The translations under genes were made by a program, and so were the position numbers. A model generated the notes under the pieces. The model saw nothing but the letters and a program-made list of their open reading frames with translations. It ran no database searches and was not told where the DNA came from. From Nonomuraea gerenzanensis (GTDB lineage: Bacteria; Actinomycetota; Actinomycetes; Streptosporangiales; Streptosporangiaceae): a stretch of DNA of 64,000 nt. Each line of letters starts with the position of its first letter. Within the stretch, counting starts at the first letter, position 1. Positions 36,822 through 48,207 of the stretch are shown here, piece after piece. The stretch lies in NCBI RefSeq assembly GCF_020215645.1, contig NZ_CP084058.1:10354001-10418000 (forward strand), written 5' to 3'.

Positions 36822-38990
36822 ATGCCGATGAGGACAGAGCTCGACCGCCTGGCGGGCGGCGCGCACCACGATCCCCACTCCGTGCTCGGAGCACACCCGG
36901 CGCCCGGTGGGGTGGTCTTCCGCACGTTGCGGCCGCTCGCCGAACGCGTGCGGGTGGTGCTGGAGGACGGCTCTGCCCATGACATGAAACATCAGGCCCA
37001 CGGGGTCTTCGAGGTCACGGTCCCGGGGCTGGACAAGGTGCCCGCCTACACGCTGAGCGTCAAGTACGCCGGCGCGGAGCCGTACGAGGTGCGCGACCCG
37101 TACCGGCACTGGCCCACGCTCGGCGAGGTGGACCTGCACCTGATCGGCGAGGGCCGGCACGAGCGGCTGTGGGAGGTGCTCGGCGCGCGCGTGATGGAGC
37201 ACGAGGACGTCCAGGGCACGGCGTTCGCCGTCTGGGCGCCGAACGCGCGCGGCATCAGGGTCGTCGGTGACTTCAACCACTGGGACGGCGTCGCCTACCC
37301 GATGCGGTCGCTGGGCCGGTCGGGCGTGTGGGAGCTGTTCGTGCCGGGGCTGCAGGCGGGCCAGCGGTACAAGTACCAGATCCTGGGCGCCGACGGTGTG
37401 TGGCGCGACAAGGCCGACCCGATGGCCAGGCGGACCGAGGTGCCGCCGATGACGGCCTCGGTGATCGACAAGTCCGACTACAGCTGGCAGGACGACGCCT
37501 GGCTGGTCGAGCGGCGCGAGCGGCAGCAGCAGAGCGGCCCGATGAGCATCTACGAGGTGCACCTGGGGTCGTGGCGGCCGGGCCTGTCGTACGTGGAGCT
37601 GGCCGAGCAGCTCTCCGAGTACGTCGCCGACCTCGGCTTCACCCACGTGGAGCTGCTGCCGGTGGCCGAGCACCCGTTCGGCGGGTCGTGGGGCTACCAG
37701 GTGACCTCCTACTACGCGCCGACGGCCAGGTTCGGCACGCCCGACGAGTTCCGCCACTTCGTGGACCGCATGCACCAGCGCGGCATCGGCGTGCTGCTCG
37801 ACTGGGTGCCTGCGCACTTCCCGATGGACGACTGGGCGCTGGCCCGCTTCGACGGCACGCCGCTGTACGAGCACGCCGACCCGGGCAGGGGCGAGCACCC
37901 CGACTGGGGCACCTACGTCTTCGACTTCGGCCGCAGGGAGGTGCGCAACTTCCTGGTGGCCAACGCGCTGTTCTGGCTGAAGGAGTTCCACATCGACGGG
38001 CTGCGGGTGGACGCGGTGGCCTCGATGCTCTACCTCGACTACTCGCGCCGCGAGGGCGAGTGGACGCCCAACGTGTACGGCGGCAGGGAGAACCTCGACG
38101 CGGTGGAGTTCCTCAAGGAGATGAACTCCGTCTGCTACCGGGAGGCGCCCGGCATCTCGACCGTGGCCGAGGAGTCCACGGCCTGGCCCGGCGTCTCGCG
38201 CCCGGTGCACCTGGGCGGCCTGGGCTTCGGGTTCAAGTGGAACATGGGGTGGATGCACGACACGCTCAAGTACCTGGGCCACGAGCCGATCTTCCGCCAG
38301 TACCACCATCACGAGATGACGTTCTCGCTGCTGTACGCCTATTCGGAGAACTACGTGCTGCCGCTGTCGCACGACGAGGTCGTGCACGGCAAGGGCTCGC
38401 TGCTCGGCAAGATGCCGGGTGACGAGTGGCAGCGGTTCGCCCAGCTGCGGGCGTTGCTGGCGTTCATGTGGGCGCATCCGGGCAAGCAGCTGCTGTTCAT
38501 GGGCGGCGAGTTCGGCCAGGGCTCGGAGTGGTCGGAGAGCCGCGGGCTCGACTGGTGGGTGCTGGAGTTCGACGGGCACCAGGGCGTGCAGCGGCTGGTG
38601 CGCGACCTCAACCGGCTCTACCGCGAGACCCCGGCGCTGTGGCAGCAGGACTCCAGGCCCGAGGGCTTCCGGTGGATCGACGCCGACGACGCCCCGGGCA
38701 ACACGCTGTCGTTCGTGCGCTTCGCCGAGGACGGGTCGGCGGTGGCGTGCGTGGTGAACTTCAGCGGCGGGCCGTACGAGACCTATCGGCTCGGCCTGCC
38801 GTACGGGGGCCAGTGGGTGGAGGCCGTCAACACCGACGCCTACGACTACTGGGGCAGCGGCGTGGGCAACCTCGGGGCGGTGGAGGCGGTCGACGAGCCG
38901 TGGCACGGGCTGCCGTACTCCACGACGCTGCGCGTGCCGCCGCTGGGCGCGGTGTGGCTCACCCACCAGGGGAACCGGCTGAACGATTGA
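36822..38990 (+). CDS. glgB: 1,4-alpha-glucan branching enzyme
   Basis: 722 aa GH13 enzyme that transfers alpha-1,4 segments to 6-OH to build branches. N-terminal CBM48 and long-N1 region ([31 protein letters not shown]), then the catalytic domain with Asp397 ([16 protein letters not shown]), Glu450 ([14 protein letters not shown]) and the [11 protein letters not shown] motif. Its position two genes after mak supports use with GlgE to make branched glucan, but an oxidoreductase and a BTAD regulator lie between. The 163 bp upstream has no obvious terminator or operator. It is separate from the following protease gene. Confidence 0.95.
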   Translation: MPMRTELDRLAGGAHHDPHSVLGAHPAPGGVVFRTLRPLAERVRVVLEDGSAHDMKHQAHGVFEVTVPGLDKVPAYTLSVKYAGAEPYEVRDPYRHWPTLGEVDLHLIGEGRHERLWEVLGARVMEHEDVQGTAFAVWAPNARGIRVVGDFNHWDGVAYPMRSLGRSGVWELFVPGLQAGQRYKYQILGADGVWRDKADPMARRTEVPPMTASVIDKSDYSWQDDAWLVERRERQQQSGPMSIYEVHLGSWRPGLSYVELAEQLSEYVADLGFTHVELLPVAEHPFGGSWGYQVTSYYAPTARFGTPDEFRHFVDRMHQRGIGVLLDWVPAHFPMDDWALARFDGTPLYEHADPGRGEHPDWGTYVFDFGRREVRNFLVANALFWLKEFHIDGLRVDAVASMLYLDYSRREGEWTPNVYGGRENLDAVEFLKEMNSVCYREAPGISTVAEESTAWPGVSRPVHLGGLGFGFKWNMGWMHDTLKYLGHEPIFRQYHHHEMTFSLLYAYSENYVLPLSHDEVVHGKGSLLGKMPGDEWQRFAQLRALLAFMWAHPGKQLLFMGGEFGQGSEWSESRGLDWWVLEFDGHQGVQRLVRDLNRLYRETPALWQQDSRPEGFRWIDADDAPGNTLSFVRFAEDGSAVACVVNFSGGPYETYRLGLPYGGQWVEAVNTDAYDYWGSGVGNLGAVEAVDEPWHGLPYSTTLRVPPLGAVWLTHQGNRLND

Positions 38991-39020
38991 GGTGCAGCCG
39001 CTGAAAGTTCGGTGAGAAAC

Positions 39021-39046
39021 GCCCCGGGGGCCTGTGCCTCTGGGGC
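39021..39046 (+). terminator. Hairpin after glgB
   Basis: GCCCCGGGGGC / GCCTCTGGGGC stem of 11 pairs (two wobbles) with a CTGT loop, 30 nt past the glgB stop and 42 nt before the first subtilase start. No U-tract; could terminate glgB or be leader of the protease gene. Confidence 0.45.
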
Positions 39047-39087
39047 AAATCGCCCTAAACTCCGAGATCATCCCCCTCGGAGGACGC

Positions 39088-41067
<1,980 letters not shown>

Positions 41068-41080
41068 CAGCATTTCCTGA

Positions 41081-41110
41081 AAAAGGCCGGTCACTTGCGA
41101 CCGGCCTTTT
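41081..41110 (+). terminator. Intrinsic terminator after protease 1
   Basis: AAAAGGCCGGTC / GACCGGCCTTTT perfect 12-bp stem, ACTTGC loop, running into TTTTCGC. The A-tract/U-tract pair makes it bidirectional-looking and the most canonical terminator in the window. Confidence 0.9.
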
Positions 41111-41259
41111 CGCTTGTGTCGCATAAAAGCAAAAACGCCTCCATCGTTTATTCGGGTTACATACGTCACTGACATCACACTTGTCGCACGTGGGGATGTA
41201 AGCGGTCGTACGCAGCCGGGAGCCGCAAACGCTTCACGGCTCCAGCCTCGGGAGGAAAA

Positions 41260-42651
41260 GTGAGGCTACGGTCTCTGCTGGTCGGCGCGACGACGCTGGC
41301 CATGACGTCCGGTGCGCTCTGCGCCGGTCCGGCTCTGCAAGCCGACACCACCGACACCGGTGACCCGATCATCAGCCCCGCGCTCGTCACGGAGATCCAG
41401 GAGAAGAGCGCGGTTCGCTCCATCATCCAGCTCAAGCCAGGTCAGAGCGTCGAGGCCGTGGCCGCCGACCTGGAGCAGGCGTCGGAGGGCAGCCGGGTGC
41501 TGGAGGCGGCGGAGTCGCCCAACTTCTTCGTCGCCGAGCTCGACGGCGCGACGCTGGAGAAGCTCAAGCAGGATTCCCGCGTCCAGTCCGTCTACAAGGA
41601 CGAGCTGAGCATGCCGCTGCTGGACTCCAGCACCGCCAGGATCCGCTCCGTCCAGGCGAACGCGGCAGGCTGGAACGGCACGGGCACCACCGTCGCCGTG
41701 CTCGACACGGGGATCGACAGCGACCACCCGTTCTTCACGGGCCGGCTCGCGGACGAGGCGTGCTTCTCCTCGTCCTCGGGCCGGGACGGCGCCGTCTCGC
41801 TCTGCCCGAACAACCAGCCCAGCCAGACGGGCCCGGGCGCGGCCAACGTCGAGATCCCGCAGTGCACGGTCAACGGCCAGAACGCCTGCTCCCACGGCTC
41901 GCACGTGGCGGGCATCGCCGCCGGCAAGATGGTCACCGGCGCGCCTGCCAACGGCGTCGCGCCCGAGGCCCGGTTGTTGCCGATCCAGGTGTTCAGCCGC
42001 ATCGACAACCCGCTGACCTGCGCGATCGGCGGTTCGACCGCGCCGTGCTTCCTCAGCTACACCTCCGATCAGAAGCTGGCGCTGGAGTACGTGACGCGGG
42101 TGGTCAGGACGTACAACATCGCGTCGGTGAACATGAGCCTGGGCGGCGCCCGCGGCTACACCGAGGCGTGCGACACCGACGCGACCGCCGCGGCGGTCAA
42201 GCCGGAGTTCGACGCGCTGGTGGGCCTCGGGGTGGCCCCGGTGGTCGCGGCGGGCAACGCCGGCCTGCCGAACGCCGTCTCCTCGCCCGCCTGCATCTCC
42301 ACGGCCGTGGCGACGGGGGCCACGGACGACGCCGACGCGCTGGCGCCCTTCACCAACCGCGGCCAGCTGCTCGACCTGTTCGCGCCGGGCGTGGCCGTCA
42401 ACTCCGCGGTGCCGGACGACGCGTACGGGCAGAAGGCGGGCACCTCGATGGCCGCGCCGCACGTGGCGGGGGCGTTCGCGCTGATGCGGCAGGCGTTCCC
42501 GGAGTTCACGGTGGCGCAGAGCCTGCAGCGGCTGCAGAACACCGGCACGCAGATCACCTTCGACTCGTCGGGGACGACGGTGATCAAGTCCCGGATCGAC
42601 ATGGAACGGGCCACCGCGACCACCCAGGCCCCGGTCAACCCCGGCATCTGA
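41260..42651 (+). CDS. Secreted subtilisin-family serine protease 2
   Basis: 463 aa from GTG 41260, with GGAGG upstream. Signal peptide, I9-like prodomain (about 30-115), S8 catalytic domain with Asp149 (VLDTGID), His215 (HGSHVAG), Ser396 (GTSMAAPHVAG). It shares with its neighbours the Cys-rich insert EACFSS...SLCPNN...QCTVNGQNACSHG and further cysteines after FSRIDN, in TEACDT and SPACIS, eight conserved cysteines in all. No C-terminal extension. No TTA codon. Extracellular peptide hydrolysis is likely. It sits between two terminators, so it is a separate transcript. Confidence 0.93.
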   Translation: MRLRSLLVGATTLAMTSGALCAGPALQADTTDTGDPIISPALVTEIQEKSAVRSIIQLKPGQSVEAVAADLEQASEGSRVLEAAESPNFFVAELDGATLEKLKQDSRVQSVYKDELSMPLLDSSTARIRSVQANAAGWNGTGTTVAVLDTGIDSDHPFFTGRLADEACFSSSSGRDGAVSLCPNNQPSQTGPGAANVEIPQCTVNGQNACSHGSHVAGIAAGKMVTGAPANGVAPEARLLPIQVFSRIDNPLTCAIGGSTAPCFLSYTSDQKLALEYVTRVVRTYNIASVNMSLGGARGYTEACDTDATAAAVKPEFDALVGLGVAPVVAAGNAGLPNAVSSPACISTAVATGATDDADALAPFTNRGQLLDLFAPGVAVNSAVPDDAYGQKAGTSMAAPHVAGAFALMRQAFPEFTVAQSLQRLQNTGTQITFDSSGTTVIKSRIDMERATATTQAPVNPGI

Positions 42652-42660
42652 TCACCTCGC

Positions 42661-42688
42661 GAAGGGGCCGGGATCTCCCGGCCCCTTC
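42661..42688 (+). terminator. Intrinsic terminator after protease 2
   Basis: GAAGGGGCCGGGA paired with TCCCGGCCCCTTC around a two-base centre, 10 nt past the stop; T-poor tail TGCTG. Confidence 0.8.
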
Positions 42689-42750
42689 TGCTGTCCGGAG
42701 AAAGCAGAACAAGAAGTCATAACGGAACCCACTGCCCTCTCTGACATCAG

Positions 42751-42779
42751 TTGTCCGATTACTACACTTCTGTGATAAA
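42751..42779 (+). promoter_or_regulatory. Likely promoter of protease 3
   Basis: TTGTCC (42751-42756), 17-bp spacer, GATAAA (42774-42779), 28 bp before the start codon. The preceding CTGACATCA (42741-42749) occurs also at 41169-41177 upstream of protease 2, each followed by TTGTC, so it may be a shared regulator site or a remnant of the gene duplication. Confidence 0.6.
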
Positions 42780-42806
42780 CAACCCCCCGAACCCCCGGAG
42801 GAGCAG

Positions 42807-44162
42807 TTGAGACTCTCGTCTCTGCTGGCCGGCGCCATCGCCTTAGCCGCCACCTCGGCAGCGCTGGTGGCCACACCCGCTCTCGCCGACCCGGACACCA
42901 AGATCGACCCCGCGATCACGGCGGGCGGCGAGCACCGCGCGATCGTCCGCGTCCACCAGCCCGCCCAGGTCGCGGCCGCGCAGTCCAGCGCCGAGGCGGT
43001 CAAGCGGGACAGGCGGAACGTCGACGCGGCGCCGCCCGCCGAGCTCGCCGCCAAGCTCGACTTCTTCGTCTACCGCGGCACCCGCGCCGAGCTGGAGCAG
43101 ATCGCCCAGCAGTCGGACGTGGTCTCGATCCGCAAGGACAAGCTCAACGAGCCCGCGCTGGTGGAGAGCATCCCGCTGATCGGCGCCGACAGGGCGCACC
43201 GCGCCGGCTACACCGGCAAGGGCACCGCCGTGGCGATCCTCGACTCCGGCATCGACAACGACCACCCCGCCTTCGGCGACCGCATCGTGGCCCAGGCCTG
43301 CTTCTCGGGCGCCGACGCGGTGGACGGCTCCACGCCGCTGTGCCCGAACGGCAGCCAGTACCAGATCGGTGACGGGGCCGCGAACGCCGAGACGGCGGCG
43401 TGCATGACGGGCGCCCCGCAGCCGCAGTACGGCCTGTGCTACCACGGCACGCACGTGGCCGGCATCGCCGCCGGCCGGCGCACGGCCGAGTTCCCCGCCG
43501 ACGGCGTCGCCCCCAAGGCCAGGATCATTCCGGTGCAGGTGTTCAGCCGCTTCGACAACTCGCCGTACTGCGCGGGCCGCCCGGTCTGCATCCTGGCCTA
43601 CGACTCCGCCATCCTGACCGGCATGGCCTACGCCGACCTGCTGGCCGACCAGTACAACATCGCCTCGGTGAACCTGAGCCTGGGCGGCGGCCAGTACGAC
43701 ACGGCCTGCGACGAGGGCGACGGCGCCGACTTCAAGGCCGAGGCGGACAAGCTCCTGGCCAAGGGCACCGCCACCGTGATCGCCTCGGGCAACAACGGCT
43801 TCGAGGCGGCGGTGTCGTGGCCGGCCTGCGTCTCCGGCGCGGTGACCGTGGGCGCCACGGACAAGCAGGACGCGGTGGCGAGCTTCTCCAACCGGGGCAC
43901 CCTGCTCGACCTGTACGCCCCCGGCGTCGCCATCAAGGCGGCCATCGCGGGTAACACGTACGCCACGCTGAACGGCACCTCCATGGCGGCCCCGCACGTC
44001 GCGGGCGCGTTCGCGCTGCTGCGCCAGCAGCGCAAGCACGCCACGGTGGAGCGGCTGCTCACCGCCCTGCGGCGGACGGGCGAGCCGATCACGTACCCGA
44101 GCGCGGGGGCGGAGGTGACGACGCCGCGCATCGACGTCTGGTCCGCCCTGCGCAAGGGGTAG
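42807..44162 (+). CDS. Secreted subtilisin-family serine protease 3
   Basis: 451 aa from TTG 42807, fixed by the GGAGGAG site at 42797-42803. Signal peptide (LRLSSLLAGAIALAATSAAL-type) with a TTA codon at residue 13, prodomain, then Asp146 (ILDSGID), His216 (HGTHVAG), Ser392 (GTSMAAPHVAG). Same cysteine framework as proteases 1 and 2 (QACFSGA, PLCPNGS, ETAACMTG, GLCYHG). Shortest of the three, no extension. Tandem paralogue, about 20 bp from the convergent SMR gene. Confidence 0.93.
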   Translation: MRLSSLLAGAIALAATSAALVATPALADPDTKIDPAITAGGEHRAIVRVHQPAQVAAAQSSAEAVKRDRRNVDAAPPAELAAKLDFFVYRGTRAELEQIAQQSDVVSIRKDKLNEPALVESIPLIGADRAHRAGYTGKGTAVAILDSGIDNDHPAFGDRIVAQACFSGADAVDGSTPLCPNGSQYQIGDGAANAETAACMTGAPQPQYGLCYHGTHVAGIAAGRRTAEFPADGVAPKARIIPVQVFSRFDNSPYCAGRPVCILAYDSAILTGMAYADLLADQYNIASVNLSLGGGQYDTACDEGDGADFKAEADKLLAKGTATVIASGNNGFEAAVSWPACVSGAVTVGATDKQDAVASFSNRGTLLDLYAPGVAIKAAIAGNTYATLNGTSMAAPHVAGAFALLRQQRKHATVERLLTALRRTGEPITYPSAGAEVTTPRIDVWSALRKG

Positions 44163-44182
44163 GCCGCCCGCCCGAGGCACGC

Positions 44183-44503
44183 TCAGACACCCGCCGCGAT
44201 CTTCAGCAGGACGACCCCGCCGATGATCGCGGCGAACGAGCCCAGCTTGGCGGGGGTGATCTTCTCCTTGTAGATGAGCGCGCCGAGCACGACCGTGCCG
44301 ATGGAGCCGACGCCCGTCCAGATGGTGTAGCCGACGCCGACGTCCAGGGTCCTGAGCGCGAGGCTGAGGGTGAAGATGCCGCCGGCGGCCGACAGCAGGG
44401 TGAAGACCGACGGCCAGAGCCGGGTGAAGCCCTTGGTGGCGTTGGTGCCGAGGGCGAAGCCGATCTCGAAGACGATCGCGATCGAGAGATACATCCAGGC
44501 CAT
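44183..44503 (-). CDS. SMR-family transporter, second subunit of a pair (SugE/Gdx-like)
   Basis: 106 aa, four membrane helices. Conserved proton/substrate glutamate Glu13 (IVFEIGFALGTNAT) and the WTGVGSIGTVVLG motif, which resembles the guanidinium exporter (Gdx/SugE) subtype rather than the EmrE form. Inner-membrane proton antiporter. It is 18 nt downstream of a second SMR gene, a paired arrangement known to give heterodimers (for example YkkCD). Convergent to protease 3, 20 bp away. Confidence 0.88.
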   Translation of the reverse strand: MAWMYLSIAIVFEIGFALGTNATKGFTRLWPSVFTLLSAAGGIFTLSLALRTLDVGVGYTIWTGVGSIGTVVLGALIYKEKITPAKLGSFAAIIGGVVLLKIAAGV

Positions 44504-44521
44504 GATGACGTTTCCTCAGGG

Positions 44522-44869
44522 TCAGACGGTGGCGGAGGGACGGGTCGAGGGCAGGCGGTCGGCGAGCTTGAGCCCGAGCACACCGCCGATGATCAGGACG
44601 AAGGCCAGCGCCTTCCAGATGGTGATCTCCTCGTCGAAGATCACGGAGCCGAGCACGACGGTGCCGACCGAGCCGATGCCGGTCCACACCGTGTAGCCCA
44701 CGCCGACGTCCAGCGTCTTCAGCGCGAGGCTCAGGAAGAAGATCCCGCCGGCCGCCGCGCCGGCGGTGAGCAGGGACGGCCACAACTGGGTGAAGCCCTC
44801 GGTGGCATTGGTGGCCAGCGCGAAGACGACTTCGAACACGGCGGCGATGAGCAGATAGATCCAGGCCAT
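44522..44869 (-). CDS. SMR-family transporter, first subunit of the pair
   Basis: 115 aa from ATG 44869, with GAGGAG upstream; the longer open frame to 45004 crosses the MarR operator region and is not coding. Glu13 (AVFEVVFALATNAT) and WTGIGSVGTVVLG are present, and the C-terminal tail extends ten residues past the partner. The two proteins are similar through the whole length, consistent with local duplication. Divergent from the marR gene across operator-like palindromes. Confidence 0.88.
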   Translation of the reverse strand: MAWIYLLIAAVFEVVFALATNATEGFTQLWPSLLTAGAAAGGIFFLSLALKTLDVGVGYTVWTGIGSVGTVVLGSVIFDEEITIWKALAFVLIIGGVLGLKLADRLPSTRPSATV

Positions 44870-44891
44870 CGGCGACTCACTCCTCAGGAAT

Positions 44892-44942
44892 TTGCATGTA
44901 CTTGCAAGTAGTTGGTGAGCAAGAGAATGTATGTACATGTAT
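44892..44942. promoter_or_regulatory. Two GTAC-centred palindromes, putative MarR operators
   Basis: TTGCATGTACTTGCAA (44892-44907) and ATGTATGTACATGTAT (44927-44942) each have dyad symmetry about GTAC, centres 35 bp apart, in the AT-rich gap between the SMR pair and marR. Confidence 0.65.
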
Positions 44943-44988
44943 CTTCTTGTCAAGCGGGTTCTCGTGATCGACCCTTGGAGGGCAGCCC

Positions 44989-45450
44989 ATGACCGCCGCA
45001 CCACCTGTCCCCGGCCTCACCTCGACGTGGCACCACGTCCTGCTCCTGCACGCCCGGGTGGAGGGCAGGCTGGGCACCGCGCTCCAGCGCCGGCACGGCA
45101 TCGGCCTGTCGGAGTACCGCGCGCTCGGCCACCTGGCCGCCTCCTCCACCGGCGAGCTGCGCATGCAGGAGCTGGCCGACAAGCTCGGGCTGAACCAGAG
45201 CTCGGTGACCCGGCTGGTGGCGCGGCTCAACGCGGCGGAGTTCACCTACCGGGACCTGTGCCCGGACGACAAGCGCGGCGTCTACACGGTCATCACCGAG
45301 ACCGGCCGCGCCCGGCACGCCGAGGCCGGCCACACCTACGAGGAGACGCTGCGGAGCGCGCTGGAGGAGGCGGGGCAGGCGGACCCGGCGCTCGCCGCGG
45401 CGGTCACGGCCCTGGGCGGCAGGCTGGCGGGCTCACCCGCGACCGGATGA
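44989..45450 (+). CDS. MarR-family regulator
   Basis: 153 aa winged-helix protein: helix set (HARVEGRLGTALQRRHGIGLSEYRALGHLA), HTH (MQELADKLGLNQSSVTRLVARLNAAE) and beta-wing (CPDDKRGVYTVITETGR, with Asp-Lys-Arg). It likely represses itself and the SMR pair and is relieved by the exported cation or another ligand. The operator-like palindromes are within 47-97 bp upstream of its start. The histidine kinase gene starts 24 bp downstream. Confidence 0.9.
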   Translation: MTAAPPVPGLTSTWHHVLLLHARVEGRLGTALQRRHGIGLSEYRALGHLAASSTGELRMQELADKLGLNQSSVTRLVARLNAAEFTYRDLCPDDKRGVYTVITETGRARHAEAGHTYEETLRSALEEAGQADPALAAAVTALGGRLAGSPATG

Positions 45451-45474
45451 GGCCCGCTCTCGTACCATGATGGC

Positions 45475-46623
45475 GTGCAGGGCCTCCTCCGCTCGTGGTG
45501 GGACGAGCCCCGTCCGCCCCAGGCGCCGCGCCGGGTGTGGCGTGACTGGGCGCTCGTCGGCCTGTTCGTCGTGGCCGCCGTGCTGGAGGGCATGCTGCGC
45601 ACCGACCTCCAGTGGCGGCCCATCTCGGTGATCTTCCCCATCGTGACGGTGCCCACGCTGTTATGGCGCCGCGCCCGGCCGCTGCTCGCGCTGGCGGTCC
45701 CCGTCGTGGTCTCGACGCTGGTGCAGCTCCTCACGGGCGCCGACCCGGCCGAGACGACCTCCTCGGCCTACATCGTGATCCTGCTGTACGCGTTGTCCCG
45801 CTGGGGTTCGGGCCGGGAGATCGCCGCGGGGCTGCTGCTGATCACCGTCGCCGTGCTGGCCTCCGTGGTGACCGGGCACATCAGGGCGGCCGACGTCGGC
45901 GGCGCGTACGCCGTCGTGTTCGCGGGGGTCGCGCTGGGCGGCACCTTCCGCTACCGGGCCAGGGCCAGGCTGCGCGAGCTGGACCAGGTCAAGCTGCTCG
46001 AACGCGAGCAACTGGCCCGCGACCTGCACGACACCGTCGCCCATCACGTCTCGGCGATGGCGATCAGGGCCCAGGCGGGCATCGCCACCGCCGCCTCCGA
46101 CCCGGGCGCCGCCGTGGACGCGTTGCGGGTGATCGAGGCGGAGGCGTCCCGCACGCTCGCCGAGATGCGCACCATGGTGCGGGTCCTGCGCCGCGACCGC
46201 GGGCTTGCGACGCCGGAGCTGGCGCCCAGCCCGCACCTCACCGACCTCCGGCAGCTCGCCGGACGGGCGCGCGTCGGTCCCGCCGTGGACGTGCGGCTCG
46301 ACGGGAACCTCGACGGCGTGCCCGCCTCCGTCGGCGCCGCGATCTACCGGATCGCCCAGGAGTCGGTCACCAACGCCAGGCGGCACGCCCGGCACGCCAC
46401 CCGGATCGAGGTCAGCGTGGCCGCCGACGACACCTCCGTGCGCCTGCGCGTGAGCGACGACGGCGACAGCACCGCCGGCCGCCCCGTCACCGTCCCCGGG
46501 TACGGGCTGCTCGGCATGATCGAGCGCGCCGGCCTGCTCGGCGGCACCTGCGAAGCCGGTCCCAACCCCGGTCGCGGCTGGACCGTGACCGCCGTACTGC
46601 CCCGGACGGGAGCCTCCCCATGA
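45475..46623 (+). CDS. NarL-type sensor histidine kinase (DesK-like)
   Basis: 382 aa from GTG 45475. Four to five membrane helices (28-160), then HisKA_3 with the phosphoacceptor His185 (RDLHDTVAHHVSAM) and an HATPase domain (IAQESVTNARRHARHAT, SDDGDSTAG..., GYGLLGMIERAGLLGG). It autophosphorylates and passes phosphate to the next gene's product, with which it overlaps by 4 nt (ATGA). A TTA codon is at residue 63. The signal sensed is unknown. Confidence 0.92.
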   Translation: MQGLLRSWWDEPRPPQAPRRVWRDWALVGLFVVAAVLEGMLRTDLQWRPISVIFPIVTVPTLLWRRARPLLALAVPVVVSTLVQLLTGADPAETTSSAYIVILLYALSRWGSGREIAAGLLLITVAVLASVVTGHIRAADVGGAYAVVFAGVALGGTFRYRARARLRELDQVKLLEREQLARDLHDTVAHHVSAMAIRAQAGIATAASDPGAAVDALRVIEAEASRTLAEMRTMVRVLRRDRGLATPELAPSPHLTDLRQLAGRARVGPAVDVRLDGNLDGVPASVGAAIYRIAQESVTNARRHARHATRIEVSVAADDTSVRLRVSDDGDSTAGRPVTVPGYGLLGMIERAGLLGGTCEAGPNPGRGWTVTAVLPRTGASP

Positions 46624-47330
46624 CCACAGCGCCGGCTGAGCACCCGGACCCGGGCGGCCCCGCTCGCGGCGGAGCCATCCAGGTGCTCGTCGCCGACGAC
46701 CAGGAGATCGCCCGTACCGGCCTGCGGATGATCCTGGACGCCCAGCCCGGCATCGAGGTCGTCGGCGAGGCGGCCGACGGGCACCGCGCCGTCGAGCTGG
46801 CCCGGCGGCTGCGGCCGGACGTGTGCCTGTTCGACATCCGCATGCCGCACCGCGACGGCATCGAGGCCACCCGCCTGCTGGCCGGGCCCGACGTGGCCGA
46901 CCCGATGGCCGTGGTCGTCATCACCACCTTCGACCTCGACGAGTACGTCTACGCGGCGCTCAGGGCGGGCGCCCGCGGGTTCCTGCTCAAGGACGCGGGC
47001 CCCGAGCTGCTGGCCCAGGCGGTCCGCGCCGCGGCGGGCGGCGACGCGCTCATCGCCCCGAGCATCACCGCCCGCCTGCTGTCCGCCTTCGCCGGCACCG
47101 GCCCCGCCCAGCCCCGCGTCCAGCCGATCGAGCCGCTCACCGAGCGGGAGGAGGAGATCCTGGTCACCGTGGCGCGCGGGCGCACCAACAGCGAGATCGC
47201 CGCCGAGCTGCACATCTCGCTGAGCACGGTCAAGAGCCACGTCGCGAGCCTGATGACCAAGCTCGGCGTGCGCAACAGGGTCGAGATCGCCATGTGGGCG
47301 TACGAGACGAACCGCGTCAAGCAGCACTGA
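46620..47330 (+). CDS. NarL/LuxR-type response regulator
   Basis: 236 aa. Receiver domain with Asp26-Asp27, phosphoacceptor Asp72 (CLFDIRMPHRDG) and Lys of LLKDAG, then LuxR HTH (LTEREEEILVTVARGRTNSEIAAELHISLSTVKSHVASLMTKLG). Partner of the upstream kinase. The last codons AAG CAG CAC TGA are the head of a 13-bp tandem repeat. Confidence 0.93.
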   Translation: MTTAPAEHPDPGGPARGGAIQVLVADDQEIARTGLRMILDAQPGIEVVGEAADGHRAVELARRLRPDVCLFDIRMPHRDGIEATRLLAGPDVADPMAVVVITTFDLDEYVYAALRAGARGFLLKDAGPELLAQAVRAAAGGDALIAPSITARLLSAFAGTGPAQPRVQPIEPLTEREEEILVTVARGRTNSEIAAELHISLSTVKSHVASLMTKLGVRNRVEIAMWAYETNRVKQH

Positions 47331-47384
47331 CGGCAGCACTGACGGGCAGCACTGACAGGCAGCACTGACAGGCAGCGCTGGCCG
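47321..47384 (+). repeat. Five-copy 12-13-bp tandem repeat spanning the response regulator stop
   Basis: GCAGCACTGACGG-type units at 47321, 47333, 47346, 47359 and a diverged one at 47372-47384. The first unit carries the last residues (QH) and TGA stop; three further copies keep the TGA. Confidence 0.85.
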
Positions 47385-47396
47385 GCTGTCCCCACG

Positions 47397-48047
47397 TCAG
47401 GCGGCGCTGACCCGCCATCCCCGCCGGCGGATGATCGCCTCGGCCACGACGGCGTTGATCGCCCAGCCCGCGCCCAGGAGCAGCGCCCGGGTGAGGTGAT
47501 CGGGCTCGCCCGCGGCCGCGATCCACACCGCCTGCGTCAGCGCCTGAGTGCCCGCGCCGAGCCCCATGGCGTACGCGCGCATCATCCAGGCCCGGTGGCG
47601 GCGCACGTCCCGGCGGCGGATGGCGGCGAAGCCGAGCACGAGGGAGCCGAGCATGACCGTCCCCGCCACCCAGCGGAACACCGACAGCAGCCCCTCGTCG
47701 CCGGGCGGCAGCTCGGCGAAGGCGGTCATCCACAACCCCGACGCCGCCGCCACCATCCCGAGCCCGGCCAGCACCCGCCCGGCGGCCCGGTGCCACCCGC
47801 GCCTGCGCCGCCTGAACCGGGGCGCGAACTGGAACGCGCCCGCCACGCTGTAGACGGACACGGCCACGATGTGCGCCACGATCGGCCCGGGCGCGGCGAA
47901 GAACCGGCTGTTGGCCGCCGTGATCTCGGCCCCGCCGGCCAGCTCGGTGAGGCGGACGCCGCCCGCCAGCACGGGGACGAGACTGAGCAGGATCAGCCCC
48001 GCCGGTACGAGCCGGCTCGCCCTGGGGGCCGTGAGGTCGTTGGACAT
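47397..48047 (-). CDS. DUF2306-like membrane protein
   Basis: 216 aa from ATG 48047 (the open frame extends to 48173 but upstream codons are not membrane-like). Six or so hydrophobic segments, with conserved His in SVYSVAGAFQ-adjacent region and basic loops (RFRRRRRGWHRAAGRVL, RRRDVRRHRAWMMRAYA), as in DUF2306 proteins. Inner membrane, function unknown. Convergent to the response regulator with 66 bp between stops, containing the repeat. Confidence 0.8.
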   Translation of the reverse strand: MSNDLTAPRASRLVPAGLILLSLVPVLAGGVRLTELAGGAEITAANSRFFAAPGPIVAHIVAVSVYSVAGAFQFAPRFRRRRRGWHRAAGRVLAGLGMVAAASGLWMTAFAELPPGDEGLLSVFRWVAGTVMLGSLVLGFAAIRRRDVRRHRAWMMRAYAMGLGAGTQALTQAVWIAAAGEPDHLTRALLLGAGWAINAVVAEAIIRRRGWRVSAA

Positions 48048-48207
48048 GCCCCGATGGTGGCCGCCGGGGCCACCCTTGCTCATCGCCCTGGCGGCCGGAC
48101 CTGGATGAGCCGATCGGCCAGTCGGCGGGTCGTACTTTCGACCGTTACGCCTTCCCGCAGGTCGCGCCCACACTGAGGCCCATCGACCCCACGGAAGGAG
48201 ATTCGTG

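Noticed and set aside
44870..45004. N-terminal extension of the SMR protein
   Set aside because: Covers the operator region; SMR proteins start with MAW.
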